From assembly GCA_948530865.1 (NCBI GenBank), contig CAOTKV010000007.1, positions 1 to 60,373 on the forward strand: DNA of 60,373 bases, in the 5' to 3' direction. Shown one piece after another: positions 18,861 through 27,312 of this stretch. Made by a program: the position numbers and the translations under genes. Source of the stretch: an uncultured Clostridia bacterium. GTDB taxonomy: Bacteria > Bacillota > Clostridia > TANB77 > CAG-508. The notes below the pieces were generated by a model. That model was not told the DNA's origin and did no database searches. It saw nothing but the letters and a program-made list of their open reading frames with translations. Each line of letters begins with the position of its first letter. Positions within the stretch are counted from its first letter, which is position 1.

Positions 18861-18898
18861 AAAAGAGTAAGAAAATATTTCTTACTCTTTTTCTTTTT
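18861..18898 (+). terminator. Terminator after the VirD4-like operon
   Basis: Perfect 13-bp arms AAAGAGTAAGAAA / TTTCTTACTCTTT followed by T-rich sequence. It separates the coupling-protein operon from module copy 1. Confidence 0.88.
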
Positions 18899-18986
18899 TG
18901 TTACATTTTGGTAAATATTATTTTAAATAAAAAAATTAATGATATAATAAATTATAATTATAAAAGGGAAAGTGGAGAATCTTATT

Positions 18987-19124
18987 ATGAGTGAAAAGAA
19001 AATCACTGTTTCTGGCAAAGAAATCGATTATGGAAATATGCCAGATAAAAAACTTTTAACTTTATATAAGCAGTTAATTGATAGACAAATAATGATAGAA
19101 GAGAAACTTAAAAATCAAAATTAA
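18987..19124 (+). CDS. Small protein A1 of the duplicated A-B-C module
   Basis: A 45-residue frame starting MSEKKITVSGKEIDYGNM, with a good GGAG site about 10 bases before the ATG. It is clearly paralogous to the 61-residue protein at 40560-40745: both share GKEI-[DN]-YG, then D-K-LL-LYK-L. The shared motif, followed by a second member of the module in both places, is the main evidence that it is a real gene. No known family recognised. A small helical partner or adaptor of the next protein is a reasonable guess. Confidence 0.75.
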   Translation: MSEKKITVSGKEIDYGNMPDKKLLTLYKQLIDRQIMIEEKLKNQN

Positions 19125-19159
19125 AATAGGTATTAATTATGTTGATATAGGAGATTAAT

Positions 19160-20026
19160 ATGGAGAGATCTTTAGGATATAGACTATTAGATAACATGAG
19201 AGAAACTATGAAACTAGAATCTACAAAAACAGAATTGATATCAGCTCTATACACAAGAAAAATATATGAAGAAACAAAAAACGGAATAGATGCGATAGAA
19301 GAGAATTTAAAAGTTCAAGCTAGTTTTTATGGAATTGATTATGAAGAATATGCTAATAGAATTGAAGAGTTAAAAAATAATTACATAAGAGAAATTAATA
19401 AATTAAATGAAGAACGTGAGTTTCAATTTGTTAATTTACAATTGGAATTAAGAGAAGCACGCGCAAATCAAAAAATTTCATTAGTAAATGCTAAAAAGAT
19501 ATATGATTCTAAAGAAGAATTTATGAAATCTGTTCAATATAAAGAATATTTAGATAAAAAAGAAAAATTAACTCCACAGTTAAATTTATCATTAGAAGAA
19601 AAAGATTATAAAGAATATTGTACATTGTTAAAAGAATTAATAGACCCATTAGAAATATATGATGAAAAAAAGGAAATTGCACTAAAGAAATATAATGACT
19701 ATAATTCAATAATTAATAGTTGTGAGAACAAAATTGACGAATGTATGAATGAAACATTTGAAGAAATAAAAAATATTTTAAATGAAAATATAGAAAATTC
19801 ACTTTCAACTAAAAAAGAAAATTTTATAATGAAAATGATAAATAAATTAATAAAAGCACTTGCAGGAAAAACAAAATTTGAAAATAAAGTATCTACAATA
19901 GAAAATAACTTAAAAAAACTATCATTATCAAATAATGAAAAAATAGAAAAAATTAGAACTGAGACAATTGAATTAGTAGCAAAAATTCAAATTGAAAAAG
20001 AATTACTAAATAAAAATGTTGCTTAA
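19160..20026 (+). CDS. Coiled-coil protein B1 of the duplicated A-B-C module
   Basis: 288 residues, almost entirely charged and helical, with long heptad-like stretches (about 40-110 and 235-285) and no signal peptide or membrane segment. It aligns along its length with the protein at 40759-41637. Shared segments include YG-D-EEY, ANQKI, EL-DPLE-Y, KYN-Y--II--CE-K--EC and FIM--INKL. A TAGGAGA site precedes the ATG. It sits between A1 (35 bp upstream) and C1 (11 bp downstream). Function unknown; the repeated association with the same small partners suggests a complex. Confidence 0.85.
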   Translation: MERSLGYRLLDNMRETMKLESTKTELISALYTRKIYEETKNGIDAIEENLKVQASFYGIDYEEYANRIEELKNNYIREINKLNEEREFQFVNLQLELREARANQKISLVNAKKIYDSKEEFMKSVQYKEYLDKKEKLTPQLNLSLEEKDYKEYCTLLKELIDPLEIYDEKKEIALKKYNDYNSIINSCENKIDECMNETFEEIKNILNENIENSLSTKKENFIMKMINKLIKALAGKTKFENKVSTIENNLKKLSLSNNEKIEKIRTETIELVAKIQIEKELLNKNVA

Positions 20027-20037
20027 GTGAGGGATTT

Positions 20038-20208
20038 ATGGAAGAAAATAAAAATACTTTTGGTGATACTTTTGTAAATGGGAAAGTAGTTAATTTAGAT
20101 ACTATAACTACTCAGGAGTTAGAACAATATATCAAAGATATAAAAAAAGAAGAAAAAGATGCAGAGATAACTCTTAATAATATTGTAAAAGAAATTAAAA
20201 ATGGTTAG
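20038..20208 (+). CDS. Small protein C1 of the duplicated A-B-C module
   Basis: A 56-residue frame beginning 11 bases after B1. It shares GD-F---G---NLD with the 53-residue protein at 41648-41809, which occupies the same place in the second module. The rest is a Lys/Glu-rich helix. GTGAGGG precedes the ATG. No known family recognised; it was recognised as real through the paralogous copy. Confidence 0.75.
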   Translation: MEENKNTFGDTFVNGKVVNLDTITTQELEQYIKDIKKEEKDAEITLNNIVKEIKNG

Positions 20209-20219
20209 GAGAAATAGCA

Positions 20220-20708
20220 ATGGCAAATAAGATATATAAATATAATAGAGCTAAAAGAGAAAATGCAGAAGCATTTAAAATTGTTGCTACATATTGCGTT
20301 GAAAAAGGTTTAAAAACTGTTTTTGAAGTAATAGACGACTCCAAAAAGATAAATGTTGATTTTAAGGAAAAAGAGTTAAGAAGATTAATTTATAAAGAAA
20401 ATGCTTATAAAGAAGAAAATTATGAAATAGATGAAGAAAAAGCTTTAGAACTTGCAGTAAAAAGAGTAGAAAGTAGAAAAAATACTACAATAGCAAATAT
20501 GACAAATGGAGGAAAAAATTTTGTTCCAGGATTTTTAGATAAAATAGCAACTTCAATTGTTTCAAGTGAAGAGTTTGGAAATGCAGTTGAAATAGAGAAA
20601 GAAGTAAAAGCAGAAACAAGAAAAGAAACAATAGTGCTATATAATAATCCATTAAGTAAGAACAAAAAAGGAGAAAAAAGGAGAAGAATATATGCTTCAG
20701 TTAAATAG
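20220..20708 (+). CDS. Unknown basic protein following module copy 1
   Basis: 162 residues, mostly helical and charged, with a basic end (KNKKGEKRRRIYASVK). It starts 11 bases after C1 with TTAGGAGA as ribosome site, so it is translated from the same message. No similarity is apparent to the 535-residue protein that takes the same fourth position in module copy 2. There is no signal peptide or membrane segment. The module may therefore be a constant three-gene core with a variable fourth gene. Function unknown. Confidence 0.75.
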   Translation: MANKIYKYNRAKRENAEAFKIVATYCVEKGLKTVFEVIDDSKKINVDFKEKELRRLIYKENAYKEENYEIDEEKALELAVKRVESRKNTTIANMTNGGKNFVPGFLDKIATSIVSSEEFGNAVEIEKEVKAETRKETIVLYNNPLSKNKKGEKRRRIYASVK

Positions 20709-20737
20709 TCTTATAGATAATATAAGACTATTTTTTT
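20706..20737 (+). terminator. Terminator of module copy 1
   Basis: Arms TAGTCTTATA / TATAAGACTA around GATAA, followed by seven T. The hairpin begins at the stop codon of the 162-residue gene. Confidence 0.9.
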
Positions 20738-20771
20738 GGAACAAAAACAAAACAAATATTCGCAAAGTATG

Positions 20772-20800
20772 TTGACTATATTTTTTACCTATGATAAAAT
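20772..20800 (+). promoter_or_regulatory. Sigma-A promoter of the sbcD-sbcC-like genes
   Basis: TTGACT at 20772-20777, 17-bp spacer, TAAAAT at 20795-20800. It lies inside the longest possible open frame of the next gene and so argues for the later ATG at 20832. Confidence 0.75.
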
Positions 20801-20831
20801 TATTAAACTAAAAAAGAAAGAAGATGGTAAA

Positions 20832-21905
20832 ATGAGATTTGTACATATAGCAGACATGCATTTTGATGCTCCATTTACATCATTAAATAGTAAAGAACAC
20901 TTAGGAGATAAAAGAAGATTAGAGCAAAGAAGTGCATTTAAAAGAGTTATAGATTATATTAAAGAAAATAAAATTGAGTATTTATTAATTGCTGGAGATT
21001 TATATGAACATGAATATGTAAGAAAATCTACTATAGATTACATAGCAAGATTATTTAGAGAAATACCAGAAACAAAAATATTTATTTCTCCAGGAAATCA
21101 TGATCCATATATTAAGAACTCATATTATGATACATATGAGTTTGGAGATAATGTATACATTTTTAGAAATCCAAATATAGAAAGATATGAAGATGAAAAT
21201 GTAAATATATATGGAATGGCTTTTAACGAATTTTATATGAATACAAGCCCATTAGAGAACACTGTACTACCATTTTCTAATAAACCAAGTGTATTAATTG
21301 CACATTGTGATTTAAATGGCTCAAAAGATGCAGAAGGATTTTGCTATAATCCAATACTAGAATCAAAATTAAATTCAATTGGGTTTGATTACTGTGCTAT
21401 TGGGCATGTACATAAAAACAATATAGATAATAAAAATAGAATATATTATCCAGGTTCTACAATTTCTTTAGGTTTTGATGAATTAGGAAACCATGGAATG
21501 ATAGTTGGTGAGATAACAAAAGATAAATTTAATATGACATTCATAGATTTAGATGAAAGAAGTTTTGAAGAATTAGAAATTTCAGTAGATGATTTACAGT
21601 CAAAAGAAGATCTTATAGAAAAGATTTTAAATTACATATATAGTGAACTTACAATGTATAAAATAATTCTTGTAGGAAATAGAAATTTTGAAATAAATAC
21701 AAGAGAAATATTAAGAGCCCTTGAAAAAACTAATATTTTAAAAGTAAAAGATAAAACAAAAGTAAATTACGATTTAGAAGAACTTTCAAAACAAAATAAT
21801 CTAAAAGGTATATTTGTTAAAGAAGTTTTAGATATGTATAATAAGGGATTATGTACAGAAGAAGAATATCAAAAGGCAATTGAAATAGGATTAGATGCTA
21901 TGTAA
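20832..21905 (+). CDS. SbcD/Mre11-like (YhaO-type) metallophosphoesterase
   Basis: 357 residues starting MRFVHIADMHFDAPF. The metallophosphoesterase motifs are in order: DMHFD, GDLYE, GNHDPY, an HCDLNG segment and GHVHK, which bind two metal ions in SbcD/Mre11 nucleases. The frame is open 96 bases further upstream, but those residues are not nuclease-like and a terminator and promoter lie there, so ATG 20832 is chosen. With the next gene it forms an SbcD-SbcC pair, nearest in size to YhaO/YhaN, expected to process DNA ends or hairpins. Exact substrate unknown. Confidence 0.9.
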   Translation: MRFVHIADMHFDAPFTSLNSKEHLGDKRRLEQRSAFKRVIDYIKENKIEYLLIAGDLYEHEYVRKSTIDYIARLFREIPETKIFISPGNHDPYIKNSYYDTYEFGDNVYIFRNPNIERYEDENVNIYGMAFNEFYMNTSPLENTVLPFSNKPSVLIAHCDLNGSKDAEGFCYNPILESKLNSIGFDYCAIGHVHKNNIDNKNRIYYPGSTISLGFDELGNHGMIVGEITKDKFNMTFIDLDERSFEELEISVDDLQSKEDLIEKILNYIYSELTMYKIILVGNRNFEINTREILRALEKTNILKVKDKTKVNYDLEELSKQNNLKGIFVKEVLDMYNKGLCTEEEYQKAIEIGLDAM

Positions 21906-21920
21906 AAGAGGTGAGATATA

Positions 21921-23804
21921 TTGAAAATTAATGGTTTTAAAATAAATGGATTTGGAAAATTAAAAAACAATAATATAGAATTGTCGGATGGAATAAATGT
22001 TATATATGGTGAAAATGAATCTGGAAAATCAAGTATGTTAAAGTTTATTTCAGCAATGCTTTATGGAGTTTCTAAAAATAAAAATGGTAAAGAAATTTCA
22101 GATTTTGATAAATTTAAACCTTGGAAAACAGAGGAATTTTCAGGAAAAATAAATTATACATTAGATGATGGAGAGTCTTTTGAAGTATATAGAGAATTTA
22201 AAAAGAAAAATCCAATTATTTATAATTCTAATAAAGAAGATATTTCGAAAACTTTTAAAATAGATAAAACAAAAGGAATAGAATTTTTTTCAGAACAAAC
22301 AGGAATAGATGAAGAAACGTTTTATAGTACAGCAATTTCTGAACAAGAAGGCTTAAGATTAAGTAAATCAAGCCAAGCAAGCATTATACAGAAAATAAGT
22401 AATTTAATTTCTTCTGGAGATGATAATATATCTTATAAAAAATCAATGGATAAAATTAATAAAATGCAAAATGAAGAAGTTGGAACAGAAAGAACATCAC
22501 AAAGACCAATAAATATGGTAGACTCTAAAATAAATAGATTATTACAGGAAAAATTAGGTTTAGAAAGCTATAAAGAGAGAGCCCAGGATAGCTTACCAGA
22601 AAGAGAAAGACTGTATCAAGAAATACAAGAAGATGAAAATAAAAAAGAATTTTTAAAAGAAATAAAAGCTAAAAAAGATAATAATAGACTTAAGAGTGCA
22701 GAGATTAATTTTAACAAAAATCTTGAAAAAGAATATAATGAAAAGATTAGAGAATTAAATAAAAAAATAGATACTTATACACAAAATGATGTGAAAAATA
22801 AGAAAATTAATTTTAAAAATTATTATATAACATTAGCATTATTAATAATTGTATTTTTGACTGTATTAATATGTCTTCCAAATAAAGAATTATCAGCATT
22901 AATTTTGATACCAATATTAGTAACAGTTTATAAAATGTATGAATCTAAAAAGAAAATTGAAAATATAGATTTAGAAGAAAAAGATAGCACAAGTAAAATT
23001 GCAAGTGAGATAGATATTTTAAAACAAAACCAAGAAATTCAAAGAAAAGAAGCAGAAGAAAAAGAGTATAAATTAAATAAAGAAATTGAAAAAGATAGAG
23101 AAGATATAATTTCTAAATATCAAGATAAAGTAAGTATTGGATATATTGAAGAATATTTAGATAAAACATATGAAGAATTAGTAAGAAAAATTGAATTAAA
23201 AGAAAACAAAATAAATTCTTCAAAATTTAGATTACAAACAATAGAAAACAATATAAGAGAGATAAATAGTAAATTAGAAAATTTATCAAGTGTAGAAGAA
23301 GAATTGCAAAATGCTGAGGAAGAAAAAGAAGAATTAATCTCATTAAATAATTCTTATAATATTGCTAAAGAATGTTTGGAAAGAGCATATAGTCAAGTAA
23401 AAGAAAATATAAGTCCTAAATTTACTGAAAATTTATGTACAATAATTTCAGAAATATCTAATAATAGATATAGAAATATTGTTGTAACAGATTCCGAAGG
23501 ATTAAATGTAGAAATTGATGATGGAAGATACATACCAGCTTCAAGATTAAGTGTAGGAACTGTTGACCAAATGTATTTATCTTTAAGATTAAGTGCACTA
23601 GATGAAATATCAGATGAAACAATGCCAATAATTTTAGATGAAGCATTTGCATATTTTGATAATGATAGATTGACAAACATTTTAAGATATATAGATAAAA
23701 ATTTTAAAAATAATCAAATTATTATATTTACTTGTTCAGATAGAGAACAAAGTGTTTTAGACAATTTAAAGATAGACTATAATTTAATAAACCTTGAAAA
23801 ATAG
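21921..23804 (+). CDS. SbcC/Rad50-like (YhaN-type) ATPase
   Basis: 627 residues. The N-terminus has Walker A in YGENESGKSS (about residue 28-37); two long coiled-coil arms follow; the C-terminus has the ABC signature LSVGTVDQMYLS and Walker B in MPIILDEAFAYFD. Between the arms (about 295-340) are two hydrophobic segments in place of a zinc hook, as in YhaN-type proteins, so this version may be membrane-attached. It starts with TTG after a clear GAGGTGAG site, 15 bases after the sbcD-like gene. The pair should form an ATP-dependent nuclease complex. Confidence 0.9.
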   Translation: MKINGFKINGFGKLKNNNIELSDGINVIYGENESGKSSMLKFISAMLYGVSKNKNGKEISDFDKFKPWKTEEFSGKINYTLDDGESFEVYREFKKKNPIIYNSNKEDISKTFKIDKTKGIEFFSEQTGIDEETFYSTAISEQEGLRLSKSSQASIIQKISNLISSGDDNISYKKSMDKINKMQNEEVGTERTSQRPINMVDSKINRLLQEKLGLESYKERAQDSLPERERLYQEIQEDENKKEFLKEIKAKKDNNRLKSAEINFNKNLEKEYNEKIRELNKKIDTYTQNDVKNKKINFKNYYITLALLIIVFLTVLICLPNKELSALILIPILVTVYKMYESKKKIENIDLEEKDSTSKIASEIDILKQNQEIQRKEAEEKEYKLNKEIEKDREDIISKYQDKVSIGYIEEYLDKTYEELVRKIELKENKINSSKFRLQTIENNIREINSKLENLSSVEEELQNAEEEKEELISLNNSYNIAKECLERAYSQVKENISPKFTENLCTIISEISNNRYRNIVVTDSEGLNVEIDDGRYIPASRLSVGTVDQMYLSLRLSALDEISDETMPIILDEAFAYFDNDRLTNILRYIDKNFKNNQIIIFTCSDREQSVLDNLKIDYNLINLEK

Positions 23805-23862
23805 GTAAAAATAGGTTATAATATAAATGTTGTTTAAAAATAATAAAAAGGAAGAGGTTTTT

Positions 23863-24924
23863 ATGTTTCAAAGATTAGAAGACGTAGAAAAAAGATATGA
23901 AGAGCTAAATGGATTAATTAGTGATCCAGAAGTAATTTCAAGACAAAATGAATGGAAAAAATTAATGAAGGAACATAGCGATATTGAAGATATTGTTTTG
24001 AAATATAGAGAATATAAAACAGTTGCAAAAAATTTAGAAGAAGCAAAAGAAATGCTTGATGATCCTGAAATGAAAGAATTAGCAGAAGTTGAAATGCTAG
24101 AAGCAAAAGAAAAGCTTCCAAAATTAGAAGAAGAATTAAAAATTCTTTTAATTCCAAAGGATCCAAATGATGATAATAACGTTATTTGTGAAATCAGAGC
24201 AGGTGCTGGTGGGGAAGAAGCAGCATTATTTGCAGGTGTTTTATTTAGAATGTATTCAATGTATGCTGAAAGAAAACATTTCCAAATACAAGTTATAAAT
24301 GAGAATGAAACTGGAATTGGAGGATATAAAGAAATATCTTTCATGATTACAGGAAAAGGAGCATATAGTAGGTTTAAATTTGAAAGTGGTGTGCACAGAG
24401 TACAAAGAGTTCCAGATACTGAAAGTAGTGGAAGAATTCACACATCAACAGCAACAGTTGCAGTTTTGCCAGAAGTTGAAGATGTAGAAGTTGAAATAAA
24501 TCCAGCTGATGTTAGAATGGAAGTTTTTAGAGCTTCAGGTGCTGGTGGACAACACGTTAACAAAACATCATCAGCAGTTAGACTAATACATGAACCAACA
24601 GGAATTGTTGCAGAATGTCAAACAGAAAGATCACAATTACAAAATAGAGAATATGCAATGAGATTATTACGTTCAAGGATTTATGAACAAGAAAGAGAAA
24701 AGCAAGAAAAAGCAGTTGCAAGTGAAAGAAGAAGTCAAGTAGGTTCAGGGGATAGAAGCGAAAAAATAAGAACATACAATTATCCTCAAGGAAGAATTAC
24801 AGATCATAGAATTGGATTTAGCATTTTCCAAATGGAAAATTTCTTAAATGGTGATATGGATGAAATGGTAGACAACTTAATTGCAACAGATAGAGCAGAA
24901 AGATTAAAAGGAAACAATGAATAA
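23863..24924 (+). CDS. prfA: Peptide chain release factor 1
   Basis: Release factor 1 recognises UAA and UAG and triggers peptide release. Visible are the GGQ motif in GAGGQHVNKTSSAVR (about residue 227-240), the upstream codon-recognition domain with a P-[DE]-T-like element in RVPDTESSGR, and SERRSQVGSGDRSEKIRTYN. From ATG 23863 it is 353 residues, the normal size; this start has GGAAGAGG six bases upstream, whereas the in-frame ATG at 23827 has no site and adds 12 unlikely residues. A hairpin terminator follows. Confidence 0.96.
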   Translation: MFQRLEDVEKRYEELNGLISDPEVISRQNEWKKLMKEHSDIEDIVLKYREYKTVAKNLEEAKEMLDDPEMKELAEVEMLEAKEKLPKLEEELKILLIPKDPNDDNNVICEIRAGAGGEEAALFAGVLFRMYSMYAERKHFQIQVINENETGIGGYKEISFMITGKGAYSRFKFESGVHRVQRVPDTESSGRIHTSTATVAVLPEVEDVEVEINPADVRMEVFRASGAGGQHVNKTSSAVRLIHEPTGIVAECQTERSQLQNREYAMRLLRSRIYEQEREKQEKAVASERRSQVGSGDRSEKIRTYNYPQGRITDHRIGFSIFQMENFLNGDMDEMVDNLIATDRAERLKGNNE

Positions 24925-24942
24925 TAAATAAAAGTAAGATAT

Positions 24943-24988
24943 AAAAAGTGAAATTTAGGAGTATATTTCTTAAATTTCACTTTTTTAT
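24943..24988 (+). terminator. Terminator after prfA
   Basis: Arms AAAAAGTGAAATTTA / TAAATTTCACTTTTT. The arm sequence is the same as in the terminator at 657-700 and matches the arms of the palindromic repeats. Confidence 0.85.
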
Positions 24989-24996
24989 TTATAAAA

Positions 24997-25025
24997 TGAA
25001 ATTTAGGGACGTTCGAAAAATTTCA
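24997..25025. repeat. Palindromic repeat, copy 3
   Basis: 29 bp identical to copy 1 over TGAAATTTAGGGACGTTCGA. It spans the stop codon of the leftward ZIP gene and may serve as part of its terminator. Confidence 0.8.
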
Positions 25026-25754
25026 TAATATTTGAGCAAACATTCCAATAATTAATCCAAGCATATTTCCAAGTGATGCAAATCTTCCTTTATACATATT
25101 TTTAGATTCAGGAATTAATTCACAAGAGATAATATAAAGCATTGCTCCTGCAGCAAATGATAAAGAAATTCCAATTAAATCTAAAGAAATACTTCCTAAA
25201 ATTGAACCAACAAATGCACCTAAACCAGTAGTAAGACCTGAGAAAAATGTTATTAGTATTGCCTTAAATGTAGAAGTTCCAGCAGTTTTTAGCGGAAGAG
25301 AAATTGATATTCCTTCAGGAATATCATGTAAAGCAATAGCAATTGCAAGCTTAAATCCTAAAGAACTTGAAGATTCAAAACCTGCACCGATAGCTAATCC
25401 TTCTGGGAAGTTGTGTATAGCTAAACCTATTGCAATAATAATACCAGTTTTTAAAAGAGAGTTTCCTGAATTGCTTTTACTGTTAAAACGAGAATTAACA
25501 ACATTATCACAGAAAATCATAGAAACAATTCCTATAAATATTCCCAATATGCATTTAGTAAGATTAACAATTTTAAGTGCTTCTGGAATTAAATCAAAAC
25601 AAACAATTGCAGTCATAAGTCCAGCTGCAAATTCTAATATAAAACTTAAAAATTTGTTAGATTTTATATTTAAAAAAGCACCAATAAAACCTCCAAGTGA
25701 AGTACCTAGAATTCCAAAAATAAGACCATATAAACTAATTATTCCAATATCCAT
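25023..25754 (-). CDS. ZIP family metal transporter
   Basis: A 243-residue membrane protein with about eight hydrophobic helices. The metal-binding helices carry HNFPEGLAIG and HDIPEGISI, the paired motifs of ZIP transporters (ZupT-like), which import zinc, iron or related divalent ions. Full family length. GAGG precedes the ATG. It is convergent with prfA and the two are separated by a terminator and a repeat. No metal-regulator binding site recognised upstream. Confidence 0.92.
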   Translation of the reverse strand: MDIGIISLYGLIFGILGTSLGGFIGAFLNIKSNKFLSFILEFAAGLMTAIVCFDLIPEALKIVNLTKCILGIFIGIVSMIFCDNVVNSRFNSKSNSGNSLLKTGIIIAIGLAIHNFPEGLAIGAGFESSSSLGFKLAIAIALHDIPEGISISLPLKTAGTSTFKAILITFFSGLTTGLGAFVGSILGSISLDLIGISLSFAAGAMLYIISCELIPESKNMYKGRFASLGNMLGLIIGMFAQIL

Positions 25755-25829
25755 AAAAAACCTCTAAAAATTTATTTATAAGTCAAATAAGACTATTAAA
25801 ATATATTTTAGAAAAAAGAATATATTACA

Positions 25830-25875
25830 AAAAAAGAACTCTATTTGTTAAACTTTTTGTCTAACAAGTAGAGTT
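25830..25875 (-). terminator. Terminator of the leftward accessory genes
   Basis: Arms AACTCTATTTGTTA (25837-25850) and TAACAAGTAGAGTT (25862-25875), followed on the minus strand by a T-run. Confidence 0.8.
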
Positions 25876-26231
25876 TAGAATTTTTTAATATTAAAAATGT
25901 CTTTAATTTTATTTAAGATTTTATTTAGTAAAGTTTCTTTTGGAAGTGTAACTAAATTAGTTTCTTTTCTAATTTCATTATTTTCAATATAAGATATAGA
26001 TGTATTCTTAAATATATTATTAGGATTATATTTTTTTCTAGCTTCTTTATCTAATTTCTGTAATTGTAATTTTTCGAAATTTTTAATCTTTTCTTTTTGA
26101 GTAGGAGTAGAAAGATAATCTCTAAAAATGACGGCTAAAATTAATTGTGTTTTTGGCATTAAATTTTGACTGTTCAAATGAACAGTTAGGATTAAATGTA
26201 AAATTATAATCTTTATTTTGATTTTTTTCAA
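25875..26231 (-). CDS. C-terminal part of a frameshifted accessory protein of unknown function
   Basis: The meaningful part of this frame begins near LNSQNLMPKTQLILAVIFRDYL and runs to a lysine-rich end (KIKDIFNIKKF). In a family of unknown clostridial proteins I remember, such a segment is preceded by an IPP.. / YNFT.. region, which here is found in a different frame at 26122-26340. The residues before LNSQ in this frame (starting MKKIKIKII) are therefore out-of-frame translation. One missing or extra base near 26165-26180 would join the two halves into one protein of about 155 residues. Confidence 0.6.
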   Translation of the reverse strand: MKKIKIKIIILHLILTVHLNSQNLMPKTQLILAVIFRDYLSTPTQKEKIKNFEKLQLQKLDKEARKKYNPNNIFKNTSISYIENNEIRKETNLVTLPKETLLNKILNKIKDIFNIKKF

Positions 26232-26340
26232 AAGCAGTTATAAGTTGAGGAGGAATTTTATTTATATCAGATTCTGGTAACGAATTTATAACAGAAAGGT
26301 CTTCAGTATAAGAATTTTTTTTCTCAATATTAATCTGCAT
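26122..26340 (-). CDS. N-terminal part of the same frameshifted accessory protein
   Basis: The frame starts MQINIEKKNS at 26340, where GAGGTG lies nine bases upstream; a longer version from a GTG at 26352 would overlap that site. It contains INKIPPQLITAFEKN and YNFTFNPN and then loses the family pattern after NCSFEQ, ending at an early stop. It continues in the frame of the previous entry. The start overlaps the end of the upstream HExxH gene by 11 bases, suggesting translational coupling. Confidence 0.6.
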   Translation of the reverse strand: MQINIEKKNSYTEDLSVINSLPESDINKIPPQLITAFEKNQNKDYNFTFNPNCSFEQSKFNAKNTINFSRHF

Positions 26341-27253
26341 TAGAAAAATCACCTCTTTCTTGTTCTAATAAATTCTTTAATTCACTAGATATCGAATTCT
26401 TTCCAGAAATATTTTTTTGCATAGGAAGAGTATATTTTCCAATTCTTTCTGCAATTTTTGATACAGAATATTCTTCCATAGAGCTTACAATATCATTTTG
26501 TAAACTATATTCCTCAGAATTTTGAGCTTCTACTAATTTATCAAAATTATCTTTTCCAACAACATCGTAAAGTTCATGCAAATCTTCTTGACATCTTGAA
26601 CGTAAGATTTGATTTTCATATTTATCAAAAAACTGATATAATCCAACTTTAGTAAATAGTCCATATTCACTTGTATCTTTTATATCATAATTTAATTTTT
26701 GTAATGCAGGAAATATTCTGTTCTGTAATATTATATTATGAATACATTCAGATGTCATTACATTTTTTCTTTCATCATTAAACTCTATAAACCCAGTTCG
26801 TACTTGAGTTTGACCATCTATTTCTTTTTCTGTATGTTCTAATCCATGCAAAATCTCATGAGTTAATTTACCTAAACGTTCTGATTCTGTTTTATATTCG
26901 GAAATAAAAATATGACTTTCCATTTTTCCAGTATTTTTATTTCTTAAAAGTATGTGACCAGCTGATTGTGTTTGTAACTCTTCGATTATACTTAAATCGC
27001 CTAAATCAACATCACTAAATTCTTCTAAAATTTCATCATAATTAGTAGTGCTTCTTATAAATTCAAGTTCAGCATCTTCTTTTTCTTTAATATATTGCTG
27101 GATATCAGTAGATGGATTTGGAATATTAGATAGTTTATTAAGTTCATGTTGATTTACTAAATTTAATAATACTGTAAAGTCATCTACTCCATAAAAAAAT
27201 TTTGCAAATTCCATTTGTATGTCGTCTAAATTAAAAAGATCGTCGTTATTCAT
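26330..27253 (-). CDS. HExxH-containing accessory protein of unknown function
   Basis: 307 residues, acidic and helical, with a single zinc-metallopeptidase-type motif HEILHGLEH near residue 136. No signal peptide is visible. The ATG at 27253 has no ribosome site. Coding-like sequence in the same frame runs back through DLSQEDANQLQTILDK and KKLLLSFKK to about 27358, overlapping the end of the next upstream frame. So this is probably the main part of one longer gene beginning at 27624 that carries a frameshift in an A-rich stretch. Whether it is an active protease is unknown. Confidence 0.65.
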   Translation of the reverse strand: MNNDDLFNLDDIQMEFAKFFYGVDDFTVLLNLVNQHELNKLSNIPNPSTDIQQYIKEKEDAELEFIRSTTNYDEILEEFSDVDLGDLSIIEELQTQSAGHILLRNKNTGKMESHIFISEYKTESERLGKLTHEILHGLEHTEKEIDGQTQVRTGFIEFNDERKNVMTSECIHNIILQNRIFPALQKLNYDIKDTSEYGLFTKVGLYQFFDKYENQILRSRCQEDLHELYDVVGKDNFDKLVEAQNSEEYSLQNDIVSSMEEYSVSKIAERIGKYTLPMQKNISGKNSISSELKNLLEQERGDFSNAD

Positions 27254-27312
27254 TTTATCTAATATTGTTTGTAATTGATTAGCATCTTCTTGACTTAAAT
27301 CCTTTTTAAAAC

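Noticed and set aside
20736..20831. Longer N-terminus of the SbcD-like protein
   Set aside because: The extra 32 residues lie over the preceding terminator and over a good promoter, and do not resemble the nuclease family.
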